Source of the DNA: an uncultured Clostridia bacterium
GTDB taxonomy: Bacteria > Bacillota > Clostridia > Christensenellales > Borkfalkiaceae
NCBI GenBank assembly: GCA_934271245.1
Contig: CAKQQY010000002.1
Span: 70,890 to 134,889 of the forward strand
Direction: 5' to 3'
DNA length: 64,000 nucleotides
Numbering within the stretch: position 1 is the stretch's first letter; every line of letters begins with the position of its first letter. Under the pieces are notes generated by a model that made no database searches, was not told the origin of the DNA, and was given only the letters and a program-made list of their open reading frames with translations. Below are positions 59,849 through 64,000 of this stretch, one piece after another. The position numbers and the translations under genes were made by a program.

Positions 59849-59867
59849 TTCGGTGGCTTTTTTGTTT
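59849..59867. repeat. 19-bp direct repeat, right copy
   Basis: TTCGGTGGCTTTTTTGTTT, identical to 55904-55922, but here without the left terminator arm: an orphan half-terminator. Confidence 0.8.
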
Positions 59868-59946
59868 GTATTATTAAATTTTTCCGTTACCGACGGTTTA
59901 CGTTTTATCCGCGTACGCGTTAAAACAAAAACCGTTTAAGCGGTCG

Positions 59947-60879
59947 TTATAAAACTTTTGACAGGAAGTCTTTAAGGCGTTCGTCTTTCGGCGACGAGAA
60001 GAATTCTTTCGGTTCGTTTTCTTCTTTTATAATGCCGTCGTCGATAAAAATCACTCTCGACGCGACTTCTTTCGCGAACCCTATTTCGTGCGTTACAACG
60101 ACCATGGTCATTCCCGATAACGCAAGTTCTTTCATAAGTTCCAGAACTTCCCCTACCATTTCGGGGTCGAGAGCGGAAGTCGGTTCGTCAAACAGTAAAA
60201 CGTCGGGTTCCATCATAAGCGCGCGAATAATCGCTATACGCTGTTTCTGACCGCCCGAAAGCGTAGACGGATACACGTTTTCCTTATCGGCAAGCCCGAT
60301 TCTTTCTAAAAGTTCTCTGCCCTTTTTATCCGCTTCTTCTTTGGTTTTAAGTTTAAGTTTTATCGGCGCGAGCGTAAGGTTTTGCAACACGGTAAGGTTG
60401 TTGAAAAGGTTAAAATGCTGGAACACCATACCGACCTTTCTTCTCGCAAGGTTTATGTCTTCGGTGTTTTCCTTGGCGATTTTTTTCATCAACGCCTTAT
60501 ACTCTTTGCCTTCGTTCTTTTTAAGTAAATCCTTTTCTTTTATTTCTTTAATAACCTTTTCGTCGAGAACTGTTTCGTTTTCGCCTTCGGCTTTATATTT
60601 TTCGAAAAGTTCTTTATACGTTTTTGAAAGGCGGATAACGTCGAAGTGCAGATAGGGGTCAACAGGCGTAAGAAGTTTATCTTCCAGCCAGATTTCGCCG
60701 TAAGTAGGATTTTCCAAAAGGTTCATACACCTTAAAAAGGTGGATTTACCGCTGCCGGAAGGACCTAAAACAACAACCTTTTCCCCTTTTTTAATATCGC
60801 AGGAAACGCCTTGCAAAACCTTGGTTTTTCCGAAATATTTATAAAGATTTTTTATAGAGAGATAAACGTTATCTTTCAT
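59947..60879 (-). CDS. Polar amino-acid ABC transporter ATP-binding protein (GlnQ-like)
   Basis: A 310-residue ATPase, about 65 residues longer than usual. Walker A GPSGSGKS (39-46), Q-loop VFQHFNLF (about 152-159), signature LSGGQKQRI, Walker B VLLFDEPTSALD and the switch His in VVTHEIGFA are all intact. The extra length is a Lys/Glu-rich helical insertion at about 72-138, between Walker A and the Q-loop (KTYKELFEKYKAEGENE onward). It overlaps the permease gene by 11 bases. It powers the importer encoded upstream. Confidence 0.93.
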   Translation of the reverse strand: MKDNVYLSIKNLYKYFGKTKVLQGVSCDIKKGEKVVVLGPSGSGKSTFLRCMNLLENPTYGEIWLEDKLLTPVDPYLHFDVIRLSKTYKELFEKYKAEGENETVLDEKVIKEIKEKDLLKKNEGKEYKALMKKIAKENTEDINLARRKVGMVFQHFNLFNNLTVLQNLTLAPIKLKLKTKEEADKKGRELLERIGLADKENVYPSTLSGGQKQRIAIIRALMMEPDVLLFDEPTSALDPEMVGEVLELMKELALSGMTMVVVTHEIGFAKEVASRVIFIDDGIIKEENEPKEFFSSPKDERLKDFLSKVL

Positions 60880-61573
60880 CTTTTTTCATCCTTTTTTCAA
60901 TAAGTTTTTGCACCAGCGTCAAAATCATAACGACGGCAAGATAAATTATTGCGGCGGCGATAATGAATTCCATATAATAACTCGTCATCGTACCGAATTT
61001 ATCGGCGTACCCCAACAAATCTCTCACCTGTTTTCCGCCGACGGTAATTGCGACGTAGCAAACGACGGAAGTTTCTTTTACGAGAACGATTATTTCGTTA
61101 AAGATTGCGGGAACGACCGTTTTGATTGCCTGCGGAATAACGACTTTAATCATAGTCGTACCCCAGCCTAAACCTAAACTTCTGCCCGCTTCCATCTGCC
61201 CTTTATCAACGGAGTTTATGCCCGACCTTATAATTTCCGCCATATACGCGCCCGAATTAACTCCGAACGCTATTATAGGAACGATTATGTTGGTGGACGC
61301 CTTATACGCCGTAACCATTATGGCGTTGCACATTAAAAGCAATTGTAAAAGAGTAGGCGTTCCCCTGATAACGGTTATGTAAACGCCCGCCACTTTATCT
61401 AAAATCTTTATAAAAATATTGTTTTTGGGCGCGATTTTTACCACGGCGCAAAGAACGCCTATAAAGAAACCTATTATTACCGCGCCGAGCGCTATAAGCA
61501 GAGTAATTCCGAGACCCTGAAAAACAGAATCCCGGAAACCCCAGACGATATTAATTTTATCTATTAAATTCAT
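60869..61573 (-). CDS. Polar amino-acid ABC transporter permease (GlnP-like)
   Basis: A 234-residue permease with five hydrophobic segments. The HisM/GlnM-type signature is GAYMAEIIRSGINSVDKGQMEAGRSLGLG, here read in parts: AYMAEIIRSGI and EAGRSLGLGWGTTM, the EAA loop. It follows the binding-protein gene by six bases. Confidence 0.94.
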   Translation of the reverse strand: MNLIDKINIVWGFRDSVFQGLGITLLIALGAVIIGFFIGVLCAVVKIAPKNNIFIKILDKVAGVYITVIRGTPTLLQLLLMCNAIMVTAYKASTNIIVPIIAFGVNSGAYMAEIIRSGINSVDKGQMEAGRSLGLGWGTTMIKVVIPQAIKTVVPAIFNEIIVLVKETSVVCYVAITVGGKQVRDLLGYADKFGTMTSYYMEFIIAAAIIYLAVVMILTLVQKLIEKRMKKDER

Positions 61574-61579
61574 ATTCTT

Positions 61580-62425
61580 TTATTTTGCTAAGTTGTAAGC
61601 GCCGCTGTGTTTATTGATAAGATAATCTACTACGCCGTCTTCTTTTAACTTAGCGAGAACGTAGTTGATATTGCTTAAAAGTTCGGTCGCTTCTTTGTTT
61701 AAGTACAAAGCGTAAGATTCGGGTTCCGCGTTAATCTGGAAGCATTCCAGTTCGGAATTGTTTTTGCAGATAGATTTTGCGGGCAATTCGTCGATAACGA
61801 CCGCGTCGATTTTACCGCCGATATCGTTTGCCGCTACGACCGCGTTTTTGTATTCGATATAACTTGCGCCCGTGCCTTCGAGCTCGCCTTTAACGTGATT
61901 TCCGTCATCGTCTTTGGTTCCGTCAACCGCGTCTTCGACAAGCCAGCAACCGGTGGTAGATTCCTGCATGCCCATCTTTTTACCGGAAAGTTTGGTTAAG
62001 TCGATTTTACCGTCGGTTAAGTCCGCTTCGGAAAAAGTTCCTTTCTTAACGATTACGTATTGAACGGAAGTCGTGTAAGAATCGGTGAAGATACCCGTTT
62101 CGCTACGTTCCGCGTTTACCGTAATGCCTGCCGCGCCGACAGCCCATTTATCGTTCTGAACGTTAGTAAAAATTGCGCCGAACGCAACGTCTTTTACAAC
62201 GAGATTGTATCCTAAAATGTCGCAGATTTCGCTCATAAGGTCGATATCGGAACCGACGACTTCGCCGTTTTCGTTAAGATATTCGAAAGGCGCAAATCCC
62301 GATTCGGTATAAACGGTGATGGTCTGCTTGCCGTTCGAACCGTTATTTTCACCGCAAGCGGTAAGCCCTAAAAGGCAACCTGCGGTTAAAACAAGCGTAA
62401 ATAAAAGCGTTAATAATTTTTTCAT
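61580..62425 (-). CDS. Amino-acid ABC transporter substrate-binding lipoprotein (family 3)
   Basis: A 281-residue lipoprotein beginning MKKLLTLLFTLVLTAGCLLG; the lipobox is LTAC at about 22-25. The binding fold shows ITVYTESGFAPFEYLNENGEVVGSDIDLM and AAGITVNAERSETGIFTDSY, typical of cystine/glutamine/polar amino-acid binders. An acidic insertion (DGTKDDDGNHVKGELEGTG) lies near 170. ATG at 62425 is preferred since AAGGAG lies eight bases upstream. First gene of the three-gene operon under a near-consensus promoter. Confidence 0.93.
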   Translation of the reverse strand: MKKLLTLLFTLVLTAGCLLGLTACGENNGSNGKQTITVYTESGFAPFEYLNENGEVVGSDIDLMSEICDILGYNLVVKDVAFGAIFTNVQNDKWAVGAAGITVNAERSETGIFTDSYTTSVQYVIVKKGTFSEADLTDGKIDLTKLSGKKMGMQESTTGCWLVEDAVDGTKDDDGNHVKGELEGTGASYIEYKNAVVAANDIGGKIDAVVIDELPAKSICKNNSELECFQINAEPESYALYLNKEATELLSNINYVLAKLKEDGVVDYLINKHSGAYNLAK

Positions 62426-62475
62426 AGTTGTTTCTCCTTGCGCCACGCGCTAACTTCTTTTGAATTTATGCGCTT

Positions 62476-62504
62476 ATTATAATTCCGCTTTTTTTATTTG
62501 TCAA
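62476..62504 (-). promoter_or_regulatory. Promoter of the amino-acid ABC operon
   Basis: Minus strand: TTGACA (62499-62504), 17-bp spacer, TATAAT (62476-62481), both consensus. Confidence 0.92.
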
Positions 62505-62833
62505 ACAATTTTTGCATATTTTTCAAAAATTTTTGATATTTTTTCATTTTTATGTGTTATTTTGCATAATTTTATGAATATTTATTTTATTTATACATAA
62601 TACCCGACGTAAACCGATGTTTTCACCGTTAAACCGCAAACACCATAAATAATTAACCCCGACCTAGCGAAAACCTGACCGTTACCCCGCCGGAAAACGG
62701 AAAAAGGCGATAATATCCCCACCCCCTACAAATTCCTGCGCTTCGGAGACGAATATTTTCGGGCGGGCGGCGTTATTTTTGTAACCACGGGCGAATTTAC
62801 GTTCGTTTAATTGTGTAAAATTTAAAAATAAAA

Positions 62834-62857
62834 ACCCGAGCGGAAAATCGCCCGAGT
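62834..62857 (-). terminator. Terminator of the HAD phosphatase gene
   Basis: A 9-bp stem with two G-U pairs on the transcribed strand (ACTCGGGCG/CGCTCGGGT), then TTTTTATTTTT. Confidence 0.85.
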
Positions 62858-62929
62858 ATATAGTAGTTAAAAGTATACGTTTTCATTTTTTACCGAAAAC
62901 TGCATTTTCGGTTGCGGTTTTATAAAAAA

Positions 62930-63712
62930 TCAGATAATTTTCGTAAGTTCGTTTACGTCTTTTAAGATAAGGTCGGGGTGAATATCCCCTTTTTCGGCTT
63001 GTTCTTCGGTAGAATGACCGGTTAAAACCAAAACGGTGTTAAAACCGCCGTTCACGCCGAAAGCAATATCGGTAAGAAGAAAATCGCCCACCATGGTAAC
63101 GTCTTCTTTACTTACGTTCAGGGCTTTAATAACGTTTTCCGCCATAATGCCGTAAGGTTTACCCGTTATAACGTCGGGGGTTCTGCCGCTGCTCTTTTCG
63201 AACAGGCGCATAAACGAGCCTACGTCGGGAACGGGCGCGACGGGCGCGGGACAAGTAGCGTCGGGGTGGGTCGCGATATATTTTTTGCCGAAAACTAAAA
63301 GTTCGTTTGCGATTTCCAACTTTTTATAGGTAAGTTCTTTATCGAAAGTAAGCAAAACGGCGGTCGCGGTTTCCCCCGTTTTCACCCCTTTGGACTTTAT
63401 ATATTCGGTAACGTTTTCCGTCGCCACAGGAAAGAAAACGTCGTCTTTCATATTATCCGAGATATAATCGATTGCCGATTCTAACGAAGAATAGAAAAAA
63501 TCGCCGTCCTTCCAAAGTCCCATTTTAGAAAGTTTTCGTATATAAAAATCTTTGGTAACGGAAGAATTGTTGGTAAGGTACCCTACCCGAATACCCTTTC
63601 CGCGTAAATAATCCATAGTTTCGGCAACGTTGCCGATAGGTTTATCGCCTACGTACACCGTACCGTCCAGATCGAATAAAAACACCTTGCTTTTCTTTAC
63701 GTTATCTTTCAT
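62930..63712 (-). CDS. HAD-IIA family sugar phosphatase (NagD-like)
   Basis: A 260-residue HAD phosphatase. Motif I FLFDLDGTVY supplies the nucleophile Asp and its partner. Motif II is YLTNNSSVTK, motif III GKPYGIMAE (Lys) and motif IV MVGDFLLTDIAFGVNGG. The cap between motifs II and III is C2-type, as in NagD and p-nitrophenyl phosphatases. Substrates in the family are small sugar or glycolate phosphates. Monocistronic between its own promoter and terminator. Confidence 0.92.
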   Translation of the reverse strand: MKDNVKKSKVFLFDLDGTVYVGDKPIGNVAETMDYLRGKGIRVGYLTNNSSVTKDFYIRKLSKMGLWKDGDFFYSSLESAIDYISDNMKDDVFFPVATENVTEYIKSKGVKTGETATAVLLTFDKELTYKKLEIANELLVFGKKYIATHPDATCPAPVAPVPDVGSFMRLFEKSSGRTPDVITGKPYGIMAENVIKALNVSKEDVTMVGDFLLTDIAFGVNGGFNTVLVLTGHSTEEQAEKGDIHPDLILKDVNELTKII

Positions 63713-63732
63713 TTTAATCTCCGTACGAAAAA

Positions 63733-63761
63733 AGTATAATTAGTTTACAAAATTTTGTCAA
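63733..63761 (-). promoter_or_regulatory. Promoter of the HAD phosphatase gene
   Basis: Minus strand: TTGACA (63756-63761), 17-bp spacer, TATACT (63733-63738). Confidence 0.85.
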
Positions 63762-63854
63762 CGAAAATAGTTTCCTTTATGTTCCATAGGGAAGTGAGTG
63801 AATAGAATGGGCGGTGCGGTTGGTTTCGTACCGCCCGTTATACCTGAAAACTCT

Positions 63855-64000
63855 TCACGCGGGGTTAGGTATCACGCCCACGCAGTTATAATAAATTTCT
63901 ACAATCTGACGTTTCTTGCCGTTCGTCTTTTCCGCTTCGTGAACGATGACACGGTCTATAAACTCCCGTACCGTTTCGGGCGTCAGTTCGGCTATTTCCG
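63855..64000 (-). CDS. Large serine recombinase, C-terminal end (partial)
   Basis: Only the last 47 codons are in the window, read from base 64000 to TGA at 63855. EIAELTPETVREFIDRVIVH, then EKTNGKKRQIVEIYYNCVG and the end VIPNPA. The pattern L-T-E-V-E-F-I-R-V-V--------K-Q-V-I-YN-VG is the C-terminal signature of large serine recombinases of the TnpX/DUF4368 type, which move transposons such as Tn4451-like elements. The catalytic domain lies beyond the window. The element's end probably falls between this stop and the HAD promoter. Confidence 0.8.
   Translation of the reverse strand, partial: EIAELTPETVREFIDRVIVHEAEKTNGKKRQIVEIYYNCVGVIPNPA

Larger units (their letters stand above)
62447..62929. 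other. Intergenic region with promoter and terminator
   Basis: A 483-bp gap, A+T-rich in its left part. It contains the transporter promoter at the left and the HAD terminator at the right (62834-62857). I see no gene or structured RNA in 62505-62820. Confidence 0.6.

Noticed and set aside
63809..63836. Intrinsic terminator after the recombinase gene
   Set aside because: The inverted repeat has no T run on the minus strand; it could equally be an element-end feature, so no terminator is annotated.
1..64000. tRNA, rRNA, CRISPR arrays and riboswitches
   Set aside because: No cloverleaf, repeat-spacer series or recognised riboswitch core was seen, including before purA, ribF and the transporter operons.

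Overview
The window reads as chromosome of a Gram-positive, low-to-mid GC anaerobe of the Clostridia. Support: an hrcA-grpE-dnaK-dnaJ-prmA-mtaB heat-shock operon with a CIRCE-like operator; a rimP-nusA-rnpM-ylxQ-infB-rbfA block preceded by ispG and a polC-like gene; LplB/LplC-type sugar ABC permeases; lipoboxes; AGGAGG-type ribosome binding sites; and sigma-A promoters with 17-bp spacers. A gut Christensenellales-like lineage would fit, but that is inference. Almost everything lies on the minus strand. I saw no rRNA, tRNA or CRISPR array.

Layout. 1-0.6 kb: 5' part of a DegT-type aminotransferase. 0.8-8.6 kb: heat-shock operon ending in hinT and ybaK. 8.7-20.7 kb: one long operon for an extracellular glycan (LplB/LplC-type permeases, solute-binding lipoprotein, two Asp-box glycosidases, two large secreted proteins sharing a repeated domain, a 38-residue peptide and a nucleoside-hydrolase-family enzyme). 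A divergent AraC regulator follows at 20.9 kb and two SGNH hydrolases at 21.7-23.5 kb. The three structural promoters here share a 20-bp box placed identically 5 bp upstream of the -35, so they look like one local regulon. 24-31.7 kb: S24/S26 peptidase, malQ, purA, CPBP protease, SDR, efp, M24 peptidase and endonuclease IV. 31.7-42.5 kb: translation/transcription block from ribF up to ispG. It includes a PolC-like protein that keeps the OB and exonuclease domains but has no polymerase.

42.6-50.6 kb holds a compact, apparently intact cassette of virion genes: large and small terminase, portal, scaffold, coat, adaptor, a beta-rich hub candidate and a coiled-coil protein. The order is close to the P22 head-neck module. 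No integrase, replication, lysis or tailspike gene is seen, and a strong terminator closes the cassette. It looks like a domesticated short-tailed particle module and is the best candidate here for an undescribed system. Next to it are two membrane-anchored proteins with related SH3-like segments, a small helical protein and a pyrimidine-rich non-coding stretch.

55.2-55.9 kb is a CvpA-family gene. Its terminator arm is repeated 3.9 kb later as an exact 19-bp direct repeat. Between the copies lies an A+T-rich islet: a soluble FtsH-like protease with an in-frame TGA, a WYL regulator, a PD-(D/E)XK nuclease and a small Cys protein with an in-frame TAA. 59.9-62.4 kb is a polar amino-acid ABC importer, 62.9-63.7 kb a HAD phosphatase, and the window closes with the C-terminus of a large serine recombinase, which marks the edge of another mobile element.
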